DNA from: Crotalaria pallida | Lineage: Eukaryota > Streptophyta > Magnoliopsida > Fabales > Fabaceae | Assembly (NCBI GenBank): GCA_037953625.1 | Contig: CM075651.1 | Coordinates: forward strand, 103,913,001-103,977,000 | DNA: 64,000 nt | Direction of reading: 5' to 3' | In this document: positions 23,423 to 36,377 of the stretch, piece after piece | Position numbering within the stretch: position 1 is the stretch's first letter | How the letters are laid out: each line of letters starts with the position of its first letter | Notes under the pieces: model-generated | Told to the model about the DNA's origin: nothing | Database searches by the model: none | Seen by the model: the letters and a program-made list of their open reading frames with translations, nothing else | Made by a program: the position numbers and the translations under genes

Positions 23423-25234
23423 GTGTAGAATGGTTAAGAGAGTATTCTAAAGGCTTAGAATGGTCTAGGAATGTGTATTAGGACCTATAAGAACAATTAG
23501 AAAGATCCTAAACAATGCTTGAGTCCCCAAGGGACGTAGAGGGTGTAGCATGAGTCCTTGGAGGTTCTAACAAGTGTAGAATGGTTAAGAAAGTATTCTA
23601 AAGGCTTAGAATGTTCTAGGAATGTGTATTTGTACTTATAATAACCATTAGAATGATCCTAAACATTGCATGGTACCCCAAGGGACGTAGAGGGTGTAGC
23701 ATGAGTCCTTGGAGATTCTAACAAGTGTAGAATGGTTAAGAGAGTATTCTAAAGGCTTAGAATGGTCTAGGAATGTGTATTAGGACTTATAATAACCATT
23801 AGAATGATCCTAAACATTGCGTGGTACCCCAAGGGACGTAGAGGGTGTAGCATGAGTCCTTGGAGGTTCTAACAAGTGTAGAATGGTTAAGACAGTATTC
23901 TAAAGGCTTAGAATGGTCTAGGAATGTGTATTAGGACTTATAAGAACCATTAGAAAGATCCTAAACAATGCTTGAGTCCCCAAGGGACGTAGAGGGTCTA
24001 GCATGAGTCCTTGGAGGTTCTAACAAGTGTAGAATGGTTAAGAGAGTATTCTAAAGTCTTAGAATGATCTAGGAATGTGTATTAGGACCTATAAGAACAA
24101 TTAGAAAGATCCTAAACAATGCTTGAGTCCCCAAGGGACGTAGAGGGTCAAGCATGAGTCCTTGGAGGTTCTAACAAGTGTAGAATGGTTAAGAGAGTAT
24201 TCTAAAGTCTTAGAATGATCTAGGAATGTGTATTAGGACCTATAAGAACAATTAGAAAGATCCTAAACAATGCTTGAGTCCCCAAGGGACGTAGAGGGTG
24301 TAGCATGAGTCCTTGGAGGTTCTAACAAGTGTAGAATGGTTAAGAAAGTATTCTAAAGGCTTAGAATGTTCTAGGAATGTGTATTTGTACTTATAATAAC
24401 CATTAGAATGATCCTAAACATTGCAAGGTACCCCAAGGGACGTAGAGGGTGTAGCATGAGTCCTTGGAGATTCTAACAAGTGTAGAATGGTTAAGAGAGT
24501 ATTCTAAATGCTTAGAATGGTCTAGGAATGTGTATTAGGACTTATAAGAACCATTAGAAAGATCCTAAACAATGCTTGAGTCCCCAAGGGACGTAGAGGG
24601 TCTAGCATGAGTCCTTGGAGGTTCTAACAAGTGTAGAATGGTTAAGAGAGTATTCTAAAGGCTTATAATGGTCTAGGAATGTGTATTAGGACTTATAATA
24701 ACCATTAGAATGATCCTAAACATTGCATGGTACCCCAAGGGACGTAGAGGGTGTAGCATGAGTCCTTGGAGATTCTAACAAGTGTAGAATGGTTAAGAGA
24801 GTATTCTAAATGCTTAGAATGGTCTAGGAATGTGTATTAGGACTTATAAGAACCATTAGAAAGATCCTAAACAATGCTTGAGTCCCCAAGGGACGTAGAG
24901 GGTCTAGCATGAGTCCTTGGAGGTTCTAACAAGTGTAGAATGGTTAAGAGAGTATTCTAAAGGCTTATAATGGTCTAGGAATGTGTATTAGGACTTATAA
25001 TAACCATTAGAATGATCCTAAACATTGCATGGTACCCCAAGGGACGTAGAGGGTGTAGCATGAGTCCTTGGAGGTTCTAACAAGTGTAGAATGGTTAAGA
25101 GAGTATTCTAAAGGCCTAGAATGGTCTAGGAATGTGTATTAGGACTTATAAGAACCATTAGAATGATCCTAAACAATGCTTGAGTCCCCAAGGGACGTAG
25201 AGGGTGTAGCATGAGTCCTTGGAGGTTCTAACAA
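23423..25234. repeat. 12-monomer HOR, copy 1 (1812 bp)
   Basis: The order is C, A, D with GCGTGG, CAG-B, two successive AAGTCTTAG C monomers (the first with GTCAAGC, the second with GTGTAGC), A with TTGCAAGG, then AAATGC/CTTATAATGG pairs twice, and AGGCCTAG. The order recurs exactly from 25235. Confidence 0.9.
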
Positions 25235-27016
25235 GTGTAGAATGGTTAAGAGAGTATTCTAAAGGCCTAGAATGGTCTAGGAATGTGTATTAGGACCTAT
25301 AAGAACAATTAGAAAGATCCTAAACAATGCTTGAGTCCCCAAGGGACGTAGAGGGTGTAGCATGAGTCCTTGGAGGTTCTAACAAGTGTAGAATGGTTAA
25401 GAAAGTATTCTAAAGGCTTAGAATGTTCTAGGAATGTGTATTTGTACTTATAATAACCATTAGAATGATCCTAAACATTGCATGGTACCCCAAGGGACGT
25501 AGAGGGTGTAGCATGAGTCCTTGGAGATTCTAACAAGTGTAGAATGGTTAAGAGAGTATTCTAAAGGCTTAGAATGGTCTAGGAATGTGTATTAGGACTT
25601 ATAATAACCATTAGAATGATCCTAAACATTGCGTGGTGCCCCAAGGGACGTAGAGGGTGTAGCATGAGTCCTTGGAGGTTCTAACAAGTGTAGAATGGTT
25701 AAGACAGTATTCTAAAGGCTTAGAATGGTCTAGGAATGTGTATTACGACTTATAAGAACCATTAGAAAGATCCTAAACAATGCTTGACTCCCCAAGGGAC
25801 GTAGAGGGTCTAGCATGAGTCCTTGGAGGTTCTAACAAGTGTAGAATGGTTAAGAGAGTATTCTAAAGTCTTAGAATGATCTAGGAATGTGTATTAGGAC
25901 CTATAAGAACAATTAGAAAGATCCTAAACAATGCTTGAGTCCCCAAGGGACGTAGAGGGTCAAGCATGAGTCCTTGGAGGTTCTAACAAGTGTAGAATGG
26001 TTAAGAGAGTATTCTAAAGTCTTAGAATGATCTAGGAATGTGTATTAGGACCTATAAGAACAATTAGAAAGATCCTAAACAATGCTTGAGTCCCCAAGGG
26101 ACGTAGAGGGTGTAGCATGAGTCCTTGGAGGTTCTAACAAGTGTAGAATGGTTAAGAAAGTATTCTAAAGGCTTAGAATGTTCTAGGAATGTGTATTTGT
26201 ACTTATAATAACCATTAGAATGATCCTAAACATTGCAAGGTACCCCAAGGGACGTAGAGGGTGTAGCATGAGTCCTTGGAGATTCTAACAAGTGTAGAAT
26301 GGTTAAGAGAGTATTCTAAATGCTTAGAATGGTCTAGGAATGTGTATTAGGACTTATAAGAACCATTAGAAAGATCCTAAACAATGCTTGAGTCCCCAAG
26401 GGACGTAGAGGGTCTAGCATGAGTCCTTGGAGGTTCTAACAAGTGTAGAATGGTTAAGAGAGTATTCTAAAGGCTTATAATGGTCTAGGAATGTGTATTA
26501 GGACTTATAATAACCATTAGAATGATCCTAAACATTGCATGGTACCCCAAGGGACGTAGAGGGTGTAGCATGAGTCCTTGGAGATTCTAACAAGTGTAGA
26601 ATGGTTAAGAGAGTATTCTAAATGCTTAGAATGGTCTAGGAATGTGTATTAGGACTTATAAGAACCATTAGAAAGATCCTAAACAATGCTTGAGTCCCCA
26701 AGGGACGTAGAGGGTCTAGCATGAGTCCTTGGAGGTTCTAACAAGTGTAGAATGGTTAAGAGAGTATTCTAAAGGCTTATAATGGTCTAGGAATGTGTAT
26801 TAGGACTTATAATAACCATTAGAATGATCCTAAACATTGCATGGTACCCCAAGGGACGTAGAGGGTGTAGCATGAGTCCTTGGAGGTTCTAACAAGTGTA
26901 GAATGGTCTAGGAATGTGTATTAGGACTTATAAGAACCATTAGAATGATCCTAAACAATGCTTGAGTCCCCAAGGGACGTAGAGGGTGTAGCATGAGTCC
27001 TTGGAGGTTCTAACAA
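25235..27016. repeat. 12-monomer HOR, copy 2 (1782 bp)
   Basis: This matches the unit at 23423, including the TTGCAAGG marker in the 26142 region. Private changes are AGGCCTAG in the first C, GCGTGGTGCC (25538 region), and TTACGACTT with CTTGACTCC (25689 region). The copy is 30 bp short because its last monomer (26896) carries an internal deletion. Confidence 0.9.
26896..27016. repeat. 121-bp monomer with 30-bp internal deletion
   Basis: The sequence jumps from GTGTAGAATGG straight to TCTAGGAATGTG. The direct repeat TAGAATGG lies at monomer positions 4-11 and 34-41. Removing one copy and the bases between (30 bp) gives exactly this product, so deletion between the 8-bp repeats is the simple explanation. 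The perfect 7-bp dyad is lost. The same deletion is seen at 37888. Confidence 0.95.
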
Positions 27017-27167
27017 GTGTAGAATGGTTAAGAGAGTATTCTAAAGGCTTAGAATGGTCTAGGAATGTGTATTAGGACTTATAAGAACCATTAGAATGAT
27101 CCTAAACAATGCTTGAGTCCCCAAGGGACGTAGAGGGTCTAGCATGAGTCCTTGGAGGTTCTAACAA

Positions 27168-27771
27168 GTGTAGAATGGTTAAGAGAGTATTCTAAAGGCC
27201 TAGAATAGTCTAGGAATGTGTATTAGGACCAATAAGAACAATTAGAAAGATCCTATACAATGCATGAGTCCCCAAGGGATGTAGAGGGTGTAGCATGAGT
27301 CCTTGGAGGTTCTAACAAGTGTAGAATGGTTAAGAAAGTATTCTAAAGGCTTAGAATATTATAGGAATGTGTATTTGTACTTATAATAACCATTAGAATG
27401 ATCCTAAACATTGCATGGTACCCCAAGGGACGTAGAGGGTGTAGCATGAGTCCTTGGAGATTCTAACAAGTGTAGAATGGTTAAGAGAGTATTCTAAAGG
27501 CTTAGAATGGTCTATGAATGTGTATTAGGACTTATAATAACCATTAGAATGATCCTAAACATTGCGTGGTACCCCAAGGGACGTAGAGGGTGTAGCATGA
27601 GTCCTTGGAGGTTCTAACAAGTGTAGAATGGTTAAGAGAGTATTCTAAAGGCTTAGAATGGTCTAGGAATGTGTATTAGGACTTATAAAAACCATTAGAA
27701 TGATCCTAAACAATGCTTGAGTCCCCAAGGGACGTAGAGGGTCTAGCATGAGTCCTTGGAGGTTCTAACAA
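27168..27771. repeat. 4-monomer cassette, copy 1 (604 bp)
   Basis: Four monomers occur in fixed order. They are an AGGCCTAGAATAGTCTAGG C-like monomer (CCAATAAG, TCCTATAC, AATGCATGAG, GGGATGTAG), an A with AGAATATTATAGG, a D with CTATGAATG and GCGTGG, and a B with CTTATAAAAACC. Copies follow at 28074, 29584, 30490 and 33510. Confidence 0.93.
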
Positions 27772-28073
27772 GTGTAGAATGGTTAAGAGAGTATTCTAAA
27801 GGCCTAGAATGGTCTAGGAATGTGTATTAGGACTTATACGAACCATTAGAATGATCCTAAACAATGCTTGAGTCCCCAAGGGACGTAGAGGGTGTAGCAT
27901 GAGTCCTTGGAGGTTCTAACAAGTGTAGAATGGTTAAGAGAGTATTCTAAAGGCTTAGAATGGTCTAGGAATGTGTATTAGGACTTATAAGAACCATTAG
28001 AATGATCCTAAACAATGCTTGAGTCCCCAAGGGACGTAGAGGGTCTAGCATGAGTCCTTGGAGGTTCTAACAA

Positions 28074-28677
28074 GTGTAGAATGGTTAAGAGAGTATTCTA
28101 AAGGCCTAGAATAGTCTAGGAATGTGTATTAGGACCAATAAGAACAATTAGAAAGATCCTATACAATGCATGAGTCCCCAAGGGATGTAGAGGGTGTAGC
28201 ATGAGTCCTTGGAGGTTCTAACAAGTGTAGAATGGTTAAGAAAGTATTCTAAAGGCTTAGAATATTATAGGAATGTGTATTTGTACTTATAATAACCATT
28301 AGAATGATCCTAAACATTGCATGGTACCCCAAGGGACGTAGAGGGTGTAGCATGAGTCCTTGGAGATTCTAACAAGTGTAGAATGGTTAAGAGAGTATTC
28401 TAAAGGCTTAGAATGGTCTATGAATGTGTATTAGGACTTATAATAACCATTAGAATGATCCTAAACATTGCGTGGTACCCCAAGGGACGTAGAGGGTGTA
28501 GCATGAGTCCTTGGAGGTTCTAACAAGTGTAGAATGGTTAAGAGAGTATTCTAAAGGCTTAGAATGGTCTAGGAATGTGTATTAGGACTTATAAAAACCA
28601 TTAGAATGATCCTAAACAATGCTTGAGTCCCCAAGGGACGTAGAGGGTCTAGCATGAGTCCTTGGAGGTTCTAACAA
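28074..28677. repeat. 4-monomer cassette, copy 2 (604 bp)
   Basis: It has the same four markers as at 27168, six monomers later. It is followed by AAGTCTTAG C (with GAGTCTCCAAG), A (TTCTAATGGC), AAATGC, CTTATAATGG D, AGGCCTAG and B, where copy 1 is followed by AGGCCTAG and B only. Confidence 0.93.
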
Positions 28678-29583
28678 GTGTAGAATGGTTAAGAGAGTAT
28701 TCTAAAGTCTTAGAATGATCTAGGAATGTGTATTAGGACCTATAAGAACAATTAGAAAGATCCTAAACAATGCTTGAGTCTCCAAGGGACGTAGAGGGTG
28801 TAGCATGAGTCCTTGGAGGTTCTAACAAGTGTAGAATGGTTAAGAAAGTATTCTAATGGCTTAGAATGTTCTAGGAATGTGTATTTGTACTTATAATAAC
28901 CATTAGAATGATCCTAAACATTGCATGGTACCCCAAGGGACGTAGAGGGTGTAGCATGAGTCCTTGGAGATTCTAACAAGTGTAGAATGGTTAAGAGAGT
29001 ATTCTAAATGCTTAGAATGGTCTAGGAATGTGTATTAGGACTTATAAGAACCATTAGAAAGATCCTAAACAATGCTTGAGTCCCCAAGGGACGTAGAGGG
29101 TCTAGCATGAGTCCTTGGAGGTTCTAACAAGTGTAGAATGGTTAAGAGAGTATTCTAAAGGCTTATAATGGTCTAGGAATGTGTATTAGGACTTATAATA
29201 ACCATTAGAATGATCCTAAACATTGCATGGTACCCCAAGGGACGTAGAGGGTGTAGCATGAGTCCTTGGAGGTTCTAACAAGTGTAGAATGGTTAAGAGA
29301 GTATTCTAAAGGCCTAGAATGGTCTAGGAATGTGTATTAGGACTTATAAGAACCATTAGAATGATCCTAAACAATGCTTGAGTCCCCAAGGGACGTAGAG
29401 GGTGTAGCATGAGTCCTTGGAGGTTCTAACAAGTGTAGAATGGTTAAGAGAGTATTCTAAAGGCTTAGAATGGTCTAGGAATGTGTATTAGGACTTATAA
29501 GAACCATTAGAATGATCCTAAACAATGCTTGAGTCCCCAAGGGACGTAGAGGGTCTAGCATGAGTCCTTGGAGGTTCTAACAA

Positions 29584-30187
29584 GTGTAGAATGGTTAAGA
29601 GAGTATTCTAAAGGCCTAGAATAGTCTAGGAATGTGTATTAGGACCAATAAGAACAATTAGAAAGATCCTATACAATGCATGAGTCCCCAAGGGATGTAG
29701 AGGGTGTAGCATGAGTCCTTGGAGGTTCTAACAAGTGTAGAATGGTTAAGAAAGTATTCTAAAGGCTTAGAATATTATAGGAATGTGTATTTGTACTTAT
29801 AATAACCATTAGAATGATCCTAAACATTGCATGGTACCCCAAGGGACGTAGAGGGTGTAGCATGAGTCCTTGGAGATTCTAACAAGTGTAGAATGGTTAA
29901 GAGAGTATTCTAAAGGCTTAGAATGGTCTATGAATGTGTATTAGGACTTATAATAACCATTAGAATGATCCTAAACATTGCGTGGTACCCCAAGGGACGT
30001 AGAGGGTGTAGCATGAGTCCTTGGAGGTTCTAACAAGTGTAGAATGGTTAAGAGAGTATTCTAAAGGCTTAGAATGGTCTAGGAATGTGTATTAGGACTT
30101 ATAAAAACCATTAGAATGATCCTAAACAATGCTTGAGTCCCCAAGGGACGTAGAGGGTCTAGCATGAGTCCTTGGAGGTTCTAACAA
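29584..30187. repeat. 4-monomer cassette, copy 3 (604 bp)
   Basis: It has the same four markers, ten monomers after copy 2. It is followed by AGGCCTAG and B, as after copy 1. Confidence 0.93.
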
Positions 30188-30489
30188 GTGTAGAATGGTT
30201 AAGAGAGTATTCTAAAGGCCTAGAATGGTCTAGGAATGTGTATTAGGACTTATAAGAACCATTAGAATGATCCTAAACAATGCTTGAGTCCCCAAGGGAC
30301 GTAGAGGGTGTAGCATGAGTCCTTGGAGGTTCTAACAAGTGTAGAATGGTTAAGAGAGTATTCTAAAGGCTTAGAATGGTCTAGGAATGTGTATTAGGAC
30401 TTATAAGAACCATTAGAATGATCCTAAACAATGCTTGAGTCCCCAAGGGACGTAGAGGGTCTAGCATGAGTCCTTGGAGGTTCTAACAA

Positions 30490-31093
30490 GTGTAGAATGG
30501 TTAAGAGAGTATTCTAAAGGCCTAGAATAGTCTAGGAATGTGTATTAGGACCAATAAGAACAATTAGAAAGATCCTATACAATGCATGAGTCCCCAAGGG
30601 ATGTAGAGGGTGTAGCATGAGTCCTTGGAGGTTCTAACAAGTGTAGAATGGTTAAGAAAGTATTCTAAAGGCTTAGAATATTATAGGAATGTGTATTTGT
30701 ACTTATAATAACCATTAGAATGATCCTAAACATTGCATGGTACCCCAAGGGACGTAGAGGGTGTAGCATGAGTCCTTGGAGATTCAAACAAGTGTAGAAT
30801 GGTTAAGAGAGTATTCTAAAGGCTTAGAATGGTCTATGAATGTGTATTAGGACTTATAATAACCATTAGAATGATCCTAAACATTGCGTGGTACCCCAAG
30901 GGACGTAGAGGGTGTAGCATGAGTCCTTGGAGGTTCTAACAAGTGTAGAATGGTTAAGAGAGTATTCTAAAGGCTTAGAATGGTCTAGGAATGTGTATTA
31001 GGACTTATAAAAACCATTAGAATGATCCTAAACAATGCTTGAGTCCCCAAGGGACGTAGAGGGTCTAGCATGAGTCCTTGGAGGTTCTAACAA
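30490..31093. repeat. 4-monomer cassette, copy 4 (604 bp)
   Basis: It has the same four markers, with a private GATTCAAAC in the second monomer. It is followed by AAGTCTTAG C and A, as after copy 2. The alternation of 6- and 10-monomer spacing makes a 16-monomer compound unit. Confidence 0.93.
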
Positions 31094-32150
31094 GTGTAGA
31101 ATGGTTAAGAGAGTATTCTAAAGTCTTAGAATGATCTAGGAATGTGTATTAGGACCTATAAGAACAATTAGAAAGATCCTAAACAATGCTTGAGTCCCCA
31201 AGGGACGTAGAGGGTGTAGCATGAGTCCTTGGAGGTTCTAACAAGTGTAGAATGGTTAAGAAAGTATTCTAAAGGCTTAGAATGTTCTAGGAATGTGTAT
31301 TTGTACTTATAATAACCATTAGAATGATCCTAAACATTGCATGGTACCCCAAGGGACGTAGAGGGTGTAGCATGAGTCCTTGGATATTCTAACAAGTGTA
31401 GAATGGTTAAGAGAGTATTCTAAAGGCTTAGAATGGTCTAGGAATGTGTATTAGGACTTATAAGAACCATTAGAAAGATCCTAAACAATGCTTGAGTCCC
31501 CAAGGGACGTAGAGGGTCTAGCATGAGTCCTTGGAGGTTCTAACAAGTGTAGAATGGTTAAGAGAGTATTCTAAAGGCTTATAATGGTCTAGGAATGTGT
31601 ATTAGGACTTATAAGAACCATTAGAAAGATCCTAAACAATGCTTGAGTCCCCAAGGGACGTAGAGGGTCTAGCATGAGTCCTTGGAGGTTCTAACAAGTG
31701 TAGAATGGTTAAGAGAGTATTCTAAAGGCTTATAATGGTCTAGGAATGTGTATTAGGACTTATAATAACCATTAGAATGATCCTAAACATTGCATGGTAC
31801 CCCAAGGGATGTAGAGGGTGTAGCATGAGTCCTTGGAGGTTCTAACAAGTGTAGAATGGTTAAGAGAGTATTCTAAAGGCCTAGAATGGTCTAGGAATGT
31901 GTATTAGGACTTATAAGAACCATTAGAATGATCCTAAACAATGCTTGAGTCCCCAAGGGACGTAGAGGGTCAAGCATGAGTCCTTGAAGGTTCTAACAAG
32001 TGTAGAATGGTTAAGAGAGTATTCTAAAGGTTTACAATGGTCTAGGAATGTGTATTAGGACCTATAAGAACAATTAGAAAGATCCTAAACAATGCTTGAG
32101 TCCCCAAGGGACGTAGAGGGTCAAGCATGAGTCCTTGAAGGTTCTAACAA
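30792..32150. repeat. Nine-monomer segment with a distant second copy
   Basis: The order is CTATGAATG D, B, AAGTCTTAG C, A, AGAAAG B, CTTATAATGG with B-like end, CTTATAATGG D with GGGATGTAG, AGGCCTAG with GTCAAGC and CCTTGAAGG, and GGTTTACAATGG C. The same order is found at 36378-37736, 37 monomers later. Confidence 0.8.
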
Positions 32151-33509
32151 GTGTAGAATGGTTAAGAGAGTATTCTAAAGTCTTAGAATGATCGAGGAAT
32201 GTGTATTAGGACCTATAAGAACAATTAGAAAGATCCTAAACAATGCTTGAGTCCCCAAGGGACGTAGAGGGTCAAGCATGAGTCCTTGGAGGTTCTAACA
32301 AGTGTAGAATGGTTAAGAGAGTATTCTAAAGTCTTAGAATGATCTAGGAATGTGTATTAGGACCTATAAGAACAATTAGAAAGATCCTAAACAATGCTTG
32401 AGTCCCCAAGGGACGTAGAGGGTGTAGCATGAGTCCTTGGAGGTTCTAACAAGTGTAGAATGGTTAAGAAAGTATTCTAAAGGCTTAGAATGTTCTAGGA
32501 ATGTGTATTTGTACTTATAATAACCATTAGAATGATCCTAAACATTGCATGGTACCCCAAGGGACGTAGAGGGTGTAGCATGAGTCCTTGGAGATTCTAA
32601 CAAGTGTAGAATGGTTAAGAGAGTATTCTAAATGCTTAGAATGAACTAGGAATGTGTATTAGGACTTATAAGAACCATTAGAAAGATCCTAAACAATGCT
32701 TGAGTCCCCAAGGGACGTAGAGGGTCTAGCATGAGTCCTTGGAGGTTCTAACAAGTGTAGAATGGTTAAGAGAGTATTCTAAAGGCTTATAATGGTCTAG
32801 GAATGTGTATTAGGACTTATAATAACCATTAGAATGATCCTAAACATTGCATGGTACCCCAAGGGACGTAGAGGGTGTAGCATGAGTCCTTGGAGATTCT
32901 AACAAGTGTAGAATGGTTAAGAGAGTATTCTAAATGCTTAGAATGGTCTAGGAATGTGTATTAGGACTTATAAGAACCATTAGAAAGATCCTAAACAATG
33001 CTTGAGTCCCCAAGGGACGTAGAGGGTCTAGCATGAGTCCTTGGAGGTTCTAACAAGTGTAGAATGGTTAAGAGAGTATTCTAAAGGCTTATAATGGTCT
33101 AGGAATGTGTATTAGGACTTATAATAACCATTAGAATGATCATAAACATTGCATGGTACCCCAAGGGACGTAGAGGGTGTAGCATGAGTCCTTGGAGGTT
33201 CTAACAAGTGTAGAATGGTTAAGAGAGTATTCTAAAGGCCTAGAATGGTCTAGGAATGTGTATTAGGACTTATAAGAACCATTAGAATGATCCTAAACAA
33301 TGCTTGAGTCCCCAAGGGACGTAGAGGGTGTAGCATGAGTCCTTGGAGGTTCTAACAAGTGTAGAATGGTTAAGAGAGTATTCTAAAGGCTTAGAATGGT
33401 CTAGGAATGTGTATTAGGACTTATAAGAACCATTAGAATGATCCTAAACAATGCTTGAGTCCCCAAGGGACGTAGAGGGTCTAGCATGAGTCCTTGGAGG
33501 TTCTAACAA
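32151..33509. repeat. Nine monomers between HOR blocks, with an AAATGC/CTTATAATGG dimer repeat
   Basis: Two AAGTCTTAG C monomers (one with ATGATCGAGG), A, AAATGC with ATGAACTAGG, CTTATAATGG D, AAATGC, CTTATAATGG D with GATCATAAAC, AGGCCTAG and B. The order resembles 24028-25234, so this is a relative of the 12-monomer unit spliced upstream of cassette copy 5. Confidence 0.75.
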
Positions 33510-34113
33510 GTGTAGAATGGTTAAGAGAGTATTCTAAAGGCCTAGAATAGTCTAGGAATGTGTATTAGGACCAATAAGAACAATTAGAAAGATCCTATAC
33601 AATGCATGAGTCCCCAAGGGATGTAGAGGGTGTAGCATGAGTCCTTGGAGGTTCTAACAAGTGTAGAATGGTTAAGAAAGTATTCTAAAGGCTTAGAATA
33701 TTATAGGAATGTGTATTTGTACTTATAATAACCATTAGAATGATCCTAAACATTGCATGGTACCCCAAGGGACGTAGAGGGTGTAGCATGAGTCCTTGGA
33801 GATTCTAACAAGTGTAGAATGGTTAAGAGAGTATTCTAAAGGCTTAGAATGGTCTATGAATGTGTATTAGGACTTATAATAACCATTAGAATGATCCTAA
33901 ACATTGCGTGGTACCCCAAGGGACGTAGAGGGTGTAGCATGAGTCCTTGGAGGTTCTAACAAGTGTAGAATGGTTAAGAGAGTATTCTAAAGGCTTAGAA
34001 TGGTCTAGGAATGTGTATTAGGACTTATAAAAACCATTAGAATGATCCTAAACAATGCTTGAGTCCCCAAGGGACGTAGAGGGTCTAGCATGAGTCCTTG
34101 GAGGTTCTAACAA
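33510..34113. repeat. 4-monomer cassette, copy 5 (604 bp)
   Basis: It has the same four markers, 20 monomers after copy 4, with AGGCCTAG and B in front and an AAGTCTTAG monomer (here AATAATCTAGG) behind. Partial versions with only the first two monomers stand at about 35623 and 40143. Confidence 0.93.
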
Positions 34114-36377
34114 GTGTAGAATGGTTAAGAGAGTATTCTAAAGTCTTAGAATAATCTAGGAATGTGTATTAGGACCTATAAGAACAATTAGAAAGATCCT
34201 AAACAATGCTTGAGTCCCCAAGGGACGTAGAGGGTGTAGCATGAGTCCTTGGAGGTTCTAACAAGTGTAGAATGGTTAAGAGAGTATTCTAAAGGCTTAG
34301 AATGGTCTAGGAATGTGTATTAGGACTTATAAGAACCATTAGAATGATCCTAAACAATGTTTGAGTCCCCAAGGGACGTAGAGGGTCAAGCATGAGTCCT
34401 TGAAGGTTCTAACAAGTGTAGAATGGTTAAGAGAGTATTCTAAAGGTTTACAATGGTCTAGGAATGTGTATTAGGACCTATAAGAACAATTAGAAAGATC
34501 CTAAACAATGCTTGAGTCCCCAATGGACGTAGAGGGTCAAGCATGAGTCCTTGAAGGTTCTAACAAGTGTAGAATGGTTAAGAGAGTATTCTAAAGTCTT
34601 AGAATGATCTAGGAATGTGTATTAGGACCTATAAGAACAATTAGAAAGATCCTAAACAATGCTTGAGTCCCCAAGGGACGTAGAGGGTGTAGCATGAGTC
34701 CTTGGAGGTTCTAACAAGTGTAGAATGGTTAAGAAAGTATTCTAAAGGCTTAGAATGTTCTAGGAATGTGTATTTTTACTTATAATAACCATTAGAATGA
34801 TCCTAAACATTGCATGGTACCCAAGGGACGTAGAGGGTGTAGCATGAGTCCTTGGAGATTCTAACAAGTGTAGAATGGTTAAGAGAGTATTCTAAAGGCT
34901 TAGAATGGTCTAGGAATGTGTATTAGGACTTATAATAACCATTAGAATGATCCTAAACATTGCGTGGTACCCCAAGGGACGTAGAGGGTGTAGCATGAGT
35001 CCTTGGAGGTTCTAACAAGTGTAGAATGGTTAAGACAGTATTCTAAAGGCTTAGAATGGTCTAGGAATGTGTATTAGGACTTATAAGAACCATTAGAAAG
35101 ATCCTAAACAATGCTTGAGTCCCCAAGGGACGTAGAGGGTCTAGCATGAGTCCTTGGAGGTTCTAACAAGTGTAGAATGGTTAAGAGAGTATTCTAAAGG
35201 CTTATAATGGTCTAGGAATGTGTATTAGGACTTATAATAACCATTAGAATGATCCTAAACATTGCGTGGTACCCCAAGGGACGTAGAGGTTGTAGCATGA
35301 GTCCTTGGAGGTTCTAACAAGTGTAGAATGGTTAAGAGAGTATTCTAAAGGCCTAGAATGGTCTAGGAATGTGTATTAGGACTTATAAGAACCATTAGAA
35401 TGATCCTAAACAATGCTTGAGTCCCCAAGGGACGTAGAGGGTCTAGCATGAGTCCTTGGAGGTTCTAACAAGTGTAGAATGGTTAAGAGAATATTCTAAA
35501 GGCTTAGAATGGTCTAGGAATGTGTATTAGGACTTATAAGAACCATTAGAATGATCCTAAACAATGCTTGAGTCCCCAAGGGACGTAGAGGGTCTAGCAT
35601 GAGTCCTTGGAGGTTCTAACAAGTGTAGAATGGTTAAGAGAGTATTCTAAAGGCCTAGAATAGTCTAGGAATGTGTATTAGGACCAATAAGAACAATTAG
35701 AAAGATCCTAAACAATGCATGAGTCCCCAAGGGATGTAGAGGGTGTAGCATGAGTCCTTGGAGGTTCTAACAAGTGTAGAATGGTTAAGAAAGTATTCTA
35801 AAGGCTTAGAATATTATAGGAATGTGTATTTGTACTTATAATAACCATTAGAATGATCCTAAACATTGCATGGTACCCCAAGGGACGTAGAGGGTGTAGC
35901 ATGAGTCCTTGGAGATTCTAACAAGTGTAGAATGGTTAAGAGAGTATTCTAAAGGCTTAGAATGGTCTAGGAATGTGTATTAGGACTTATAAGAAACATT
36001 AGAATGATCCTAAACAATGCTTGAGTCCCCAAGGGACGTAGAGGGTCAAGCATGAGTCCTTGGAGGTTCTAACAAGTGTAGAATGGTTAAGAGAGTATTC
36101 TAAAGGCTTAGAATGGTCTAGGAATGTGTATTAGGACCAATAAGAACAATTAGAAAGATCCTAAACAATGCTTGAGTCCCCAAGGGACGTAGAGGGTGTA
36201 GCATGAGTCCTTGGAGGTTCTAACAAGTGTAGAATGGTTAAGAAAGTATTCTAAAGGCTTAGAATGTTCTAGGAATGTGTATTTGTACTTATAATAACCA
36301 TTAGAATGATCCTAAACATTGCATGGTACCCCAAGGGACGTAGAGGGTGTAGCATGAGTCCTTGGAGATTCTAACAA
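34114..36377. repeat. Fifteen mixed monomers
   Basis: The block includes AAGTCTTAG C, B with AATGTTTGAG, GGTTTACAATGG C with CCCCAATGG, and a 150-bp A at 34718 that has lost one C (GGTACCCAAGG) and reads TATTTTTAC. It also includes D with GCGTGG, a D with GAGGTTGTAGC, and a truncated cassette (35623 and 35774 only). The third and fourth cassette monomers are replaced by AAGAAACATT and C monomers. Confidence 0.7.

Larger units (their letters stand above)
27168..29583. repeat. 16-monomer compound HOR, copy 1 (2416 bp)
   Basis: It combines a 6-monomer block (cassette, AGGCCTAG, B) and a 10-monomer block (cassette, AAGTCTTAG, A, AAATGC, CTTATAATGG, AGGCCTAG, B). The next cassette at 29584 restarts the same 6-then-10 order. 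Confidence 0.85.
29584..31999. repeat. 16-monomer compound HOR, copy 2 (degenerate 3' part)
   Basis: The match is good up to the A at 31245 (with TTGGATATTCT). After that an AGAAAG B (31396) is followed by an extra CTTATAATGG monomer with a B-like end (31547), then a D with GGGATGTAG and an AGGCCTAG monomer with GTCAAGC and CCTTGAAGG. Confidence 0.75.
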
